From Maniola hyperantus (Eukaryota; Arthropoda; Insecta; Lepidoptera; Nymphalidae): a stretch of 64,000 nt of DNA. The notes under the pieces were generated by a model that was not told where the DNA came from, made no database searches, and worked only from the letters and a program-made list of their open reading frames with translations. The position numbers and the translations under genes are program-made. This document shows positions 39,955 to 49,000 of the stretch, in pieces (within the stretch, counting starts at the first letter, position 1; each line of letters starts with the position of its first letter). The DNA lies in NCBI RefSeq assembly GCF_902806685.2, contig NC_048548.1:12984557-13048556 (forward strand). The letters run 5' to 3'.

Positions 39955-40320
39955 CTAGCTGACCCGCCCCGGTTTCGCTCGGGTGGAATTTAGAAAATCG
40001 AGGTTGGGGTTGAATTTCTAAAAATCCTGAAATCCTGAAACACGTATTCCTTCATTTGTGACCGAAAACCCAAACACCAATTTTCATCGATGTAACTTCA
40101 AAAATGACGGACTTTCATACAAACTTCCATCCCCTATTTAACCCACTTAGGGGTGGAATTTCGAAAAATCCTTTCTTAGTGGATACCTACACTTTACAAA
40201 AAAACACACCCTCAAAATTTCATGTCTCTAGAACCAGCGGCTTAGGCTGTGCGTTGATATATAATTCAGTCAGTCAGGACTTTGAATTTTATAAACTTTC
40301 ATATGACATACAAATTGACA
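39955..40320 (-). mobile_element. Helitron-like element, family F (minus)
   Basis: A-CTAG at 39,955 with CTGACCCGCCCCGGTTTCGC then TCGGGTGG. The interior contains CCACTTAGGGGTGGAATTTC and TTCAGTCAGTCAGGAC, recalling family B. It is a further family with the same 3' design. The 5' end is not clear. Confidence 0.5.
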
Positions 40321-40544
40321 GATTAAAGTCAACGTTTCCTCCCTCTTCAAAGCGCTGTCTCCTTTTGAGTTTACTTTTCGTTCAATTTGTTCTTCAGTGT
40401 AGTAAGCCATAAGTATCATTATGTCACCAACAGAGCCCCCGTGTTCATCCCGGCCGATTGCTCAATTTATCAATACAGCTCTCCTCTCAAAGACTAACAT
40501 TTTTCATTATTACAGTGGTGAAAGTTGACTCATATATTACTTCG
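40321..40544. other. No recognisable feature
   Basis: No repeat partner or motif seen; the 102-codon frame 40,104-40,412 mostly reads HLE sequence and is not a gene. Confidence 0.3.
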
Positions 40545-40715
40545 TATAGACAGGACTATTGAACAAACAAAATGGCACCGACTCAGTGGTGCTTTAGCAC
40601 CAATGCAACCTCAGTGACGTCTGGATTTCAAACGGGTCGTTCATTAGTATCTGAGGTGGCGCTGATTTATTTGGTTCCAAAACCGTGAAAAATTTTGTTC
40701 ACTTCGGCATATCTT
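40545..40715 (-). repeat. Dispersed repeat, inverted copy of the 1.1 kb segment
   Basis: TTCGTATAGACAGGACTATT, GTGGTGCTTTAGCACCAATG, GACGTCTGGATTTCAAACGG and TTGGTTCCAAAACCGTGAAA are the reverse complement of 1,092-1,268. Confidence 0.6.
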
Positions 40716-40758
40716 GTAATTTATATCGATCTTTTTTCGGAGCAGTGCCGACATTTTG

Positions 40759-40890
40759 ACGACCTCCCTGGCGCAGTGGTAAGCGCTATGGTCTTGTTAG
40801 TGGGAGGTCCCGGGTTCAATTCCCAGCAGGGGTTTGGAATTTTATAATTTCTAAATTTCTAGTCTGGTCTGGTGGGAGGCTCCGGCCGAA
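40759..40890 (+). mobile_element. SINE family 2, 5' (tRNA-like) part
   Basis: GACCTCCCTGGCGCAGTGGT (A box), CGGGTTCAATTCCCAGCAGG (B box) and TCTGGTCTGGTGGGAGGC. The 3' body and poly(A) are missing. Confidence 0.65.
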
Positions 40891-40950
40891 AGAAGAGAGA
40901 AATTTATGAGTCAAAAAGCGAAAGAAGAGAAAAATATACTTAAGGCATAC

Positions 40951-40952
40951 CT

Positions 40953-40984
<32 letters not shown>

Positions 40985-40992
40985 CACACACC
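40951..40992 (+). repeat. (CA)n microsatellite
   Basis: About 20 CA dinucleotides with one CG interruption. Confidence 0.9.
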
Positions 40993-41081
40993 ACATGTAT
41001 ACACTCATCTTGTATTTACTATTTAACTTTATATAACTGTAATTCTAAAGGAACTACTTAACATAATATTTATTTCAATTA

Positions 41082-41317
41082 TCTAGATATATAAAAGGAA
41101 AAGGTAACTGACTGACTGACTGACTGACTGACTGACTGATCTATCAACACACAGCTCTAACTACTGGACGGATCCGGCTGAAATTTGGCATGCAGATAGC
41201 TATTATGACGTAGGCATCCGCTAAGAAAGGATTTTTGAAAATTCAACCCCTAAAGGAGTAAAAAAGCAGTGTAAAATTTGTGTAGTCCACGCGGACGAAG
41301 TCGCGGGAACAAGCTAG
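41082..41317 (+). mobile_element. Helitron-like element, family B, intact ends
   Basis: A|TCTAGATATATAAAAGGAAA, a long (GACT)n tract, AACTACTGGACGGATCCGGC, CATCCGCTAAGAAAGGATTT, CGCGGACGAAGTCGCGGGAA and GCTAG|T. Confidence 0.75.
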
Positions 41318-41613
41318 TTGTATAATATGTTATGGAAGAGCAGGGTCGCCTGCCACAAGTGGCCCCATTTGCTAAGCACTATGTGAAATTGATTTTTTGA
41401 TACCAAAGTTGCCTCTGCGACACCTCTGGTATATTTTCCTACTTATTCTCGAATAAAGCGATTTATTTGGAGACGGCTTTGAGCTGTATAACTTACGTAA
41501 GGTTTACCCGGTTCGAGATATTGCGCCCTGACCCCTGGCTTGGGTCATCAAGTGCAGCTATTTTCAACGCAATTACACCCCTATTTGGAAACTCATCTAT
41601 ATCTATATTAATA
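41318..41613. other. No recognisable feature
   Basis: About 295 bp between two HLEs with no partner repeat seen; the 68-codon frame has no motifs. Confidence 0.25.
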
Positions 41614-41792
41614 CTAGCTTACTTCGTACCGCCTAACAGTCGATTCAAATTTTTTAAATTTTTCTCTCCGTAAGAACCATCCTCGTGGTTCAAGGAAAAT
41701 AATGAAAATAGAATTAGCGAAATCGGTTCAGCTGTTCTCGAGATTTGCGATCAGCAACACATTCAGCGATTCATTTTTATATATAGAGAAGA
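41614..41792 (-). mobile_element. Helitron-like element, family D (minus)
   Basis: CTAG at 41,614-41,617, TACTTCGTACCGCCTAACAG, GAACCATCCTCGTGGTTCAA, and at the 5' end (minus) A|TCTTCTCTATATATAAAAAT. It directly abuts a family B copy in the opposite orientation. Confidence 0.7.
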
Positions 41793-42017
41793 TATAAAAA
41801 AGAAAGGTGGCTGACTGACTGGCTGACTAATTGACTGATTGATCTATCAATGCACAGCTCAAACTACTGGACGGATCGAGCCGAAAGTTTGCATGCAGAT
41901 AGCTATTATGACGTAGGCATCCGCTAAGAAAGGATTTTTCAAAATTCAACCCCTAAGGGGGTAAAACAGGGGTTTGAAAATGTAGTCCACGCGGACGAAG
42001 TAGCGAGCATAAGCTAG
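41793..42017 (+). mobile_element. Helitron-like element, family B
   Basis: ATATAAAAAAGAAAGGTGGC, GACTGACTGGCTGACTAATT, AACCCCTAAGGGGGTAAAAC, CCACGCGGACGAAGTAGCGA and AAGCTAG|T. Confidence 0.7.
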
Positions 42018-42329
42018 TGTCATCCTAAAGGCTGATGTACTGCCGCGTACTGTAAATCTATTTCGCAATTTCGAAATTCGAATCGACAGAACGCTCAATT
42101 TCAACGAAAAGGAAGTAACAATTACTCGTAAAACAAATATTTCCTAATGGAGGCGATACAAAGGGAACAATAGTCATCCATTTTAAAAGACAACGCCAAA
42201 TGATCTGTGAAATTGAAAATCAAGAACATCGATTGTAAAGAGAATGCTTGAATCGCTGGGAAAACGGTTCGGCGCGAAAATAAAATAACTTTTTAACGAT
42301 CTGAATGCTCTGGATGTTTCGAGTGTAAT
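42018..42329. other. No recognisable feature
   Basis: No motif or repeat partner found. Confidence 0.25.
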
Positions 42330-42620
42330 AATAATGAGCAGGTGTGAAGCTGAAGTGAAGCTGAAGCGAAGCTGAAGTGGCAATGGGTAGGGCACACAGT
42401 TCGTACAACCGATAGACGTTGGGGTCCCAAGGTGCTGGAATGGCGACCTCGCACCGGAAGACGCAGCGTTGGAAGACCCCTCACTAGGTGGATGGATGAC
42501 ATCAGACGAGTCGCAGGGAGCCGCTGGATTCAGGCGGCGCAAAACCGTGGCGTGTGGAAGTCCCTACAAGAGACCTATGTACAGCAGTGGACGTCTATTG
42601 GTATATATAGATGATGACGA
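42330..42620 (+). mobile_element. RTE-type LINE 3' fragment
   Basis: Begins with a short minisatellite (GAAGCTGAAGT repeated) that runs into an open C-terminal reading frame: KLKWQWVGHT, RRSVGRPLTRWMDDIRRVAG, QETYVQQWTS, ending at a TGA near 42,615. The tail GATGATGACGAGGTGATGAG follows. 5'-truncated. Confidence 0.7.
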
Positions 42621-42649
42621 GGTGATGAGGATGAGGTTTTTCGTGACAT

Positions 42650-42910
42650 TTTTAGGGTTCCGTACCTCAAAAGGAAAAAGGAACCCTTATATGATCACTT
42701 CGTTGTCTTTCTGTCTGTAGTGACTGTCAAAAAACCTACAGGATACTTCCTGTTGACCTAGAATTAATTAATTTAACAGGTAGGTAGGTTTTATAACACA
42801 AGGAATAAATCTGAAAACTGTGAATTTGTGGTGACATCACAGAAAAAATAATTGTTCATAAAGAAATATTAGTATTTTCAATTTTCAAAGTAAGATAACC
42901 GTCAAATCAG
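42650..42910 (-). repeat. CCGGCCAAGTGCGAG family, right-end part (minus)
   Basis: TTAGGGTTCCGTACCTCAAA, AGGAACCCTTATATGATCAC, GGATACTTCCTGTTGACCTA. The CCGGCC end is missing. Confidence 0.65.
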
Positions 42911-43079
42911 CCCTGTATAATTTTGACAGGTTGTACCCACAAAGTAACCCATAATCTCTATTTATTCAAGTGGTCCGAGTATCAGCGGATTAGCAGGTAT
43001 ATTAGGTAGCGGATATATTATACGCTCATACTTATGAAACTCATGAAATACAAGTTGCAATGTTAGTTTATGTATATCT

Positions 43080-43435
43080 AAGCAAAAGTATTATATATTA
43101 TACAACAAAATTTTGAAAATATTTGATAAATTTACGAAATTAAAAGCTTGTTATGTTGAATCGTTGTCCTCGCAAAAACATGGTCACCCTAAGCGAGCAG
43201 CTGTGATCGAACGGGACGGCTGGCTCGACCGTGCGGGCTCCCGCTTGCGCGGCTCAAATCAGCTGGTGCATGCGGTCATTCAACTAGGTGTCCAAACTTG
43301 CAGGATTTTAAAGTATTTTTGGTCAAAATATAACACGGTGTAAAAATGATTGCAGTTGATTCCAATTACTGATTCTTACCAAACTACTTTCAGTTTTTGC
43401 TTATACTAAAACTAACGTTGTATATTGTTTCTGTG
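43080..43435 (+). mobile_element. TIR-type repeat, copy 2 (right end kept)
   Basis: Core GCAAAAACATGGTCACCCTA, GCGGTCATTCAACTAGGTGT and ACTTGCAGGATTTTAAAGTA as at 27.5 kb. It ends TGCTTATACTAAAACTAACG then TTGTATATT, the inverse of the left end of copy 1. Confidence 0.65.
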
Positions 43436-43806
43436 TAACAACTTAGAACTCTCAACAAGTTCAAAGTTTTCATAAAACGTAAACTAATTGAAAAATCCTA
43501 TTACAATGTAAAGGATTATTTAAATGATAAGCAAGCTTGGTAATGAGTTGCTTAACGGCTTTGTGATAGTTCTAATTCAAAGTTTCAATAATTTTGTAAA
43601 GTGGTGATAATAAAAAGAATACCCGGCTGAGTTTGTTGTGGGCTCTTCTCAGACCTGGGCGCGTTTGGAACCCTCGTAGCTTTAGTTTTAAGTTTGCGTA
43701 ATAATTATCACCACTATATCTTACAAATCTAACACCATACCAGACCATCAATAAGAGTAATTTATTACCTATTTTGAATAAATCATTTGACTTTTGACTT
43801 TTGACT
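43436..43806 (+). mobile_element. LINE 3' fragment (CR1/Jockey-like)
   Basis: A short open frame up to TAA 43,541-43,543 encodes a typical reverse-transcriptase C-terminus (LRTLNKFKVFIKRKL ... NVKDYLNDKQAW). A 3' UTR follows (GAGTTTGTTGTGGGCTCTTC, GCGCGTTTGGAACCCTCGTA), then GAATAAATCA and a (TTTGACT)n tail instead of poly(A). 5'-truncated at the TIR repeat. Confidence 0.7.
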
Positions 43807-43986
43807 TATGACCACAACTTAATAAAACCGGGTAAATGCAAAAACCTCGTTTGAAACGGTCCTTACCCGGCTTAATATGCGAACCGTTTGTGGCCACTGC
43901 CCAAGCCCACTGTGGCATGTTCATAACATTCCCTCATATTGTGACTAAGTACTATACCGGAAATTGCAATTTAGTTTTAATGATAA

Positions 43987-44198
43987 CTAGCTTATGCTCG
44001 CTACTTCGTAAACAAATTTCAAACCCCTATTTTACCCCCTTAGGGGTTGAATTTTGAAAAATCCTTTCTTAGCGGATGCCTACGTCATAATAGCTATGTG
44101 CATGCCAAATTTCAGCTCGATCCGTCCAGTAGTTAGAGCAGCTGTGTGTTGATAGATCAGTCAGTCAGTCAGTCACGTTTTCATTTTATATATTTAGA
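43987..44198 (-). mobile_element. Helitron-like element, family B (minus), left of a head-to-head pair
   Basis: A-CTAG at 43,987, CTTATGCTCGCTACTTCG, CCCCTTAGGGGTTGAATTTT, CAGTCAGTCAGTCACG, and the 5' end (minus) A|TCTAAATATATAAAATGAAA. Confidence 0.75.
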
Positions 44199-44207
44199 TT
44201 ATAATAA

Positions 44208-44367
44208 TCTAAATATATAAAAGGAAAGGTGACTGACTGACTGATCTATCTATTATGACGTAGGCATCCGCTAAGAAAGGATTTTTCAAAACTCAACCCG
44301 TAAGGGGGTAAAATAGGGGTTTTAAATTTATTTAGTCCACGCGGACGAAGTCGCGCGAATAAGCTAG
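44208..44367 (+). mobile_element. Helitron-like element, family B, right of the head-to-head pair
   Basis: A|TCTAAATATATAAAAGGAAA, GACTGACTGACTGATCTATC, an internal deletion of the ACTGGACGG segment, CCACGCGGACGAAGTCGCGC and AAGCTAG|T. Only nine bases (TTATAATAA) separate it from the inverted partner. Confidence 0.75.
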
Positions 44368-44766
44368 TTATTAAAAAATTTAAAAATTATAGAATACTAA
44401 AAAACAATAGCAAAAAAGTAAAAATAAAGGTTGGATTATGTTACAGGATAGCAAGTGAGTAATAATAGAATCAATAAAAAAGCCTGAGATGAATAGCGCA
44501 TTTCATAAAATTCCAAAGGAGAGGAAAAATTAAAAGTCTCCGCATTTCCCACTCCGCGCCGTGAGCTGGAAAATAGTCGTGAGGGAATTTTTCTTTAAGC
44601 TTTATTAAATCCTACGGGAAATAATTCCACGAGTCATTATAGGGGGACGGGTTATTTATTTGCGAATGCCTGTTTGCTGATAACGTAAAAATAAGAGGGG
44701 TGTATTCCTAGTGCGCCCCAAACTAACGTAAGTCCGCGACAGGTCGAGATAGCAATCGGGGAGTAT
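44368..44766. other. No gene; repeat fragment at 44.73 kb
   Basis: GACAGGTCGAGATAGCAATC near 44,739 is an inverted match to 8,270-8,310. Otherwise AT-rich and featureless. Confidence 0.3.
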
Positions 44767-44905
44767 GTCTGTCTGTCTGTCTGTCTGCTAGCTTTTCACG
44801 CCCAGTAGATTTGATTACAGAGTTAGCTTACATCCCGGAGAAGGACATATTATGCTACTTTTTATCCCGGAAAATCAAAGAGTTCCCACGACATTTTTAA
44901 AAATC
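44767..44905 (+). mobile_element. Helitron-like element, family E fragment
   Basis: GTCTGTCTGTCTGTCTGCTA, GCTTTTCACGCCCAGTAGAT, ACATCCCGGAGAAGGACATA and AAATCAAAGAGTTCCCACGA. It lacks the 3' hairpin. Confidence 0.5.
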
Positions 44906-45089
44906 AATAAAAAAGCCTGAGTTGAATAGCATTTCATAAAATTCCAAAAGAGTGTTGCAAGATAAACACAAAAACTATTTGAAATTAGCTATTATAATAA
45001 TTAGGTTACAGAGGAGTTTTGACAGATGCCTTCTTGCTCGCTAAAAGTGGTTGGAAGAGAACATAGCCGCCGCCAGTGTTGCCAGCTTA

Positions 45090-45471
45090 CGTGTTGGGGA
45101 TATCATTTCACAATATTGTTTATGTTTTATAGTCTACTATATAGGATTCTATATTATAGAATTCTATCCCTCTCGCGACCTGAAAGAACTACGGGTTTTA
45201 TTATACCTCGCCTTTTAAATCAGCTGCCATCTTCTCTGGCGGAAAAGGTAACGCGAACGAATATTAAACAGAAGCTGAGGGGATACTTCCTTGGCAACCT
45301 ATGAGCATGCCGGGTTGCTTCGGGGATATCTCCTTGGTCCTGTCGAGACGATATAATTGTCGCACGTATAATACATAAATAATAATGTCACCTGTTAAAA
45401 TATATGTGTATGTGCATGTGTGTGTATATGCATATATGTATGTATATACATATATGTGTATGTATATGTAG
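45090..45471 (+). mobile_element. LINE 3' fragment that received the BEL insertion
   Basis: The open frame ending at TGA 45,302-45,304 encodes a reverse-transcriptase-type C-terminus (GFIIPRLLNQLPSSLAEKV, RTNIKQKLRGYFLGNL). A 3' UTR and a TATATGTATG-type microsatellite follow. The same element continues after the BEL copy and ends in poly(A) at about 51,720. Clade not assigned. Confidence 0.6.
45467..45471 (+). repeat. BEL target-site duplication, left
   Basis: TGTAG immediately before the 5' LTR, repeated at 51,504-51,508. Confidence 0.85.
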
Positions 45472-45674
45472 TGTTCAAGACATTCGCCTGCAATAATAGT
45501 GCGAGCAATAGCGCAAGAACTTTATTGGCTAATTTTCTACAACAGGACATTTCTCTTCATTTATTGTTGGTTTGGTGTGACGTGTCCCGGAATTATCTCC
45601 AGTTTTTAATTAATTAAATAAGTGTTTAAGTTCAGTTCCTGTATTTTACTGATCTCTAACAACCATTAAATACA
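45472..45674 (+). repeat. BEL 5' LTR
   Basis: Begins TGTTCAAGACATTCGCCTGC and ends CCATTAAATACA. The TG...CA ends and TSD fix the limits. It must carry the promoter and polyadenylation signals; no canonical TATA box or AATAAA was identified with confidence. Confidence 0.93.
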
Positions 45675-45675
45675 T

Positions 45676-45693
45676 TGGTCAGCTTCGCCCCGG
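45676..45693 (+). promoter_or_regulatory. Presumed primer-binding site
   Basis: TGGTCAGCTTCGCCCCGG starts with the TGG expected for pairing to a tRNA 3' CCA, one base after the LTR. The tRNA was not identified. Confidence 0.6.
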
Positions 45694-46059
45694 ATTGTAC
45701 CAGAAATTCCAGGTCATGTGTGGTGGTCAATTGGTCATAGGTTATGGATTTGACAATGTGTAAATTTTAGTCAAAGTTAATCTTAAAAAACTGTTAAATT
45801 GTGATAGTATGTGCCTAGATTAAATATATTTTAACATTTAACGTTTAGTAGCATGTTAATAATCAAATAGATATAGATTTCACATTGTAACATTGTCTAA
45901 TTTTACAAACCTAACTGAGATTTTTACAAACTTTGACATTAAACTATTGTATCAATAATTGTTGTTTTAGGTATCTAACTGTGTAAAAATATAAATTGTT
46001 TATATAGTTATTACATTATTATTGTATCAAATTCCAGGTTTTGCACTCGTCTCCCAAGA

Positions 46060-49000
46060 ATGGCCGAAATTAATGAGTTAACGAAAAAACGGAGCAGTTA
46101 TAAAGGTCGGATTACAATTTTTTCTGGTTATTTGAAGTCATTGGAGAATAGCACCGTGTCACCATCTGCAAAGGATATCAGTGAGTTGGAATTACGCATA
46201 AACAAGTTGGATTTATTGTACTCTCAATACGATGAAACTCAAACTCGGTTAGAGTGTATCTCGGATAATGTTGACCTGCAGTTGGCAGAACGTGAAGAGT
46301 TTGAATGTAGATATTACAAGGCCTTAAGCCACGGACAGGAGATGCTAGCAAATTATAAAAAGTCACAAGTGCCACTTCCTAGCGATGATGGTTCACGCTG
46401 TAGTAGACTGAACCCTGTCAAGTTGCCTACCATCCAACTTCCTAAGTTTAGTGGTGCATATAACAATTGGCTGGAGTTTAGAGATACTTTTACCAGTCTA
46501 ATTCATAATAATGACGACATAGATGACGTCAATAAATTCCATTATTTAAGAACATCATTGGAGGGGTCTGCCGCTGTGGTAATATCATCCATCGAGTTTT
46601 CGTCTAGCAACTATAATGTAGCATGGAAACTCATGTGTGATCGGTTTGATAATAAACGTTTGTTAATACAAAACCATGTTGCTGCTTTATTTAATATCGA
46701 ACCGGTCACACGGGAATCTGCTTCTAATTTGAAGCACATTCTCGACCAATTTAATAAAAATCTCCGTGCTTTAGAGATCTTAGGTGAACCGATTAAGGAA
46801 TGGAGCACCCTTCTCATTTACATTATCACTCATAAGTTGGACAGTACAACTTATCGTGAATGGGAGGAGTATAAAGGCCGCCTAGACAGCAAAAAACGCA
46901 TAGAGCTACAGGACTTCCTAGATTTCGTTAGGATGCGTACTAATATACTTGATACAATAGAATTTTCGCGTCAGACACCCCAAAACAACTCAAATAATAA
47001 ACAGTCAAAACTAAAGGCTATGGTGACCACACAAACTAATAATAATTTAAGTTCAAAGGACTTTTGTCCCAAATGCAGCGCCGTGCATAAATTAAGTACT
47101 TGCCCTCAATTTTTAGCGTTGAGTAATGAAGAGCGCCTGCAGTTATTACCTACCTTTAAGGTATGTTTTAATTGTTTTTCTAAATCCCATTTTTCAAATA
47201 ATTGTAAAAAAAATGGGTGTAAAATTTGTAAAAGAAAACACTCAGTTTTAGTCCATGTTACAGATAAGCAGAAGCCGGTTGTGCATAGCGAGAGCCCTGA
47301 AAGTGTCAGCGCGACTCCCTCCACCACAAATCCAAATAACTTAGCGTTATCAGCGAGCGTGTCGTCCGCGAGTCTTGAAGTAAACAGTCGCCGCGGGGAC
47401 GTTATATTATCGACTGCGCTAGTTAAGTTATATGATTCAAACAATCGCGAACATATCGGACGCGCTGTTTTGGATTCTGGTAGCACTTCCAGCCTACTGT
47501 CAGAAAAAATGTTTCGTCAGTTAAATCTGCCTTATAATCATATCGATCAATCTGTACTGGGTATTAATAATGCGTCTACGCATATTGATAAAATATGTCG
47601 CTTGCGTTTGAAGTCATTAAATGATACATTTATGACTAATTTAAATTGTTTTGTTTTGCCGTCGTTAACAGATAACGTGCCGTGTCGTTCACTCGACATT
47701 TCAAACCTTAATATACCTACTGACGTTTGTTTAGCGGATCCTCATTTTCACACACCGGCGTCAGTGGATTTAATATTAGGTGCTGATATTTTTTGGGACA
47801 TTGTAGGATCGCAAAGAATTAATTTAGGTAATAATAAGCCTACCCTTTGCGAGACTAGGTTAGGGTGGATAATTTCTGGCCCGATGAATAACAGATTTTC
47901 CACATCACATCTGCCTAACCATATACAATGTAATTACGTTAACACTTACCCTACCACTGATATACTAAATCAAGATATTCAGAGTCAACTCGCACGTTTT
48001 TGGAATTTAGAAGAAGTAAATATTTCCAGTTCATCTAGTTATTCACCGGAACAGAAATTATGTGAGGAGCATTTTATTGAAAATACTACTCGCTTAAAGG
48101 ACGGTCGTTTTTGCGTGAGAATCCCATTAAAGGAAAATCCTAGTGTTTTAGGCGATTCTTTACATCAAGCCAAACAGTGTTTCTTGTCTTTAGAACGCAG
48201 GCTTCTTAAACAACCAAAACTCTATGAAATGTACCGCGAGTTTATGTCCGAATATCAGTCTTTAGGTCACATGTCAGAATGTGAACTTAATTCGGATAGT
48301 AATGCACATTTTATCCCACATCATGGCGTGTTGCGTGAGAACAGTGTGACTACTAAATTAAGGGCCGTGTTCAATGCAAGTTCCTCTACCACTAGCACTA
48401 ATATTAGTCTAAACAGTATTCAGATGGTAGGTCCGACAGTGCAAGACGATTTGTTGTCCATTCTTCTGAGGTTTAGGCAACACAAGTACGTTATTTTAGC
48501 CGACGTGGAGAAAATGTATCGGCAGATACTTGTGCATCCTGATGATAGGTATTTACAGCGTATAATATGGCGTGACAACCCTAATCAACCACTTAAGGCA
48601 TTTGAATTAAATACCGTAACGTATGGTACAGCAAGTGCACCTTTCCTTGCTACCAGATGCCTTAAGCAGCTAGGACTTGAATGTAAGGACAATCAGATCG
48701 CTGAAATCATCCTTCACGATTTTTACGTTGACGATCTGTTGAGTGGCGGGGATGATTTAAACGTAGTGCGTAACATTCGTAGTGAAGTAACGGCTACCCT
48801 CGCCTCTGCTCGCTTGCCACTGAGAAAGTGGAAGTCTAATGAGCCTCAGTTAGTTTCAGAGTCCACTGAGTCCACGCATGATTTAAATGTAGGGGGTAAC
48901 GAGTCAAGCAAAACTTTAGGTTTAGGATGGCACCCTGAATCTGATGAGTTGCATTTTCCGATCGGTACTTCGATCACAGTAAAGGGAAGCTCAAAACGTG

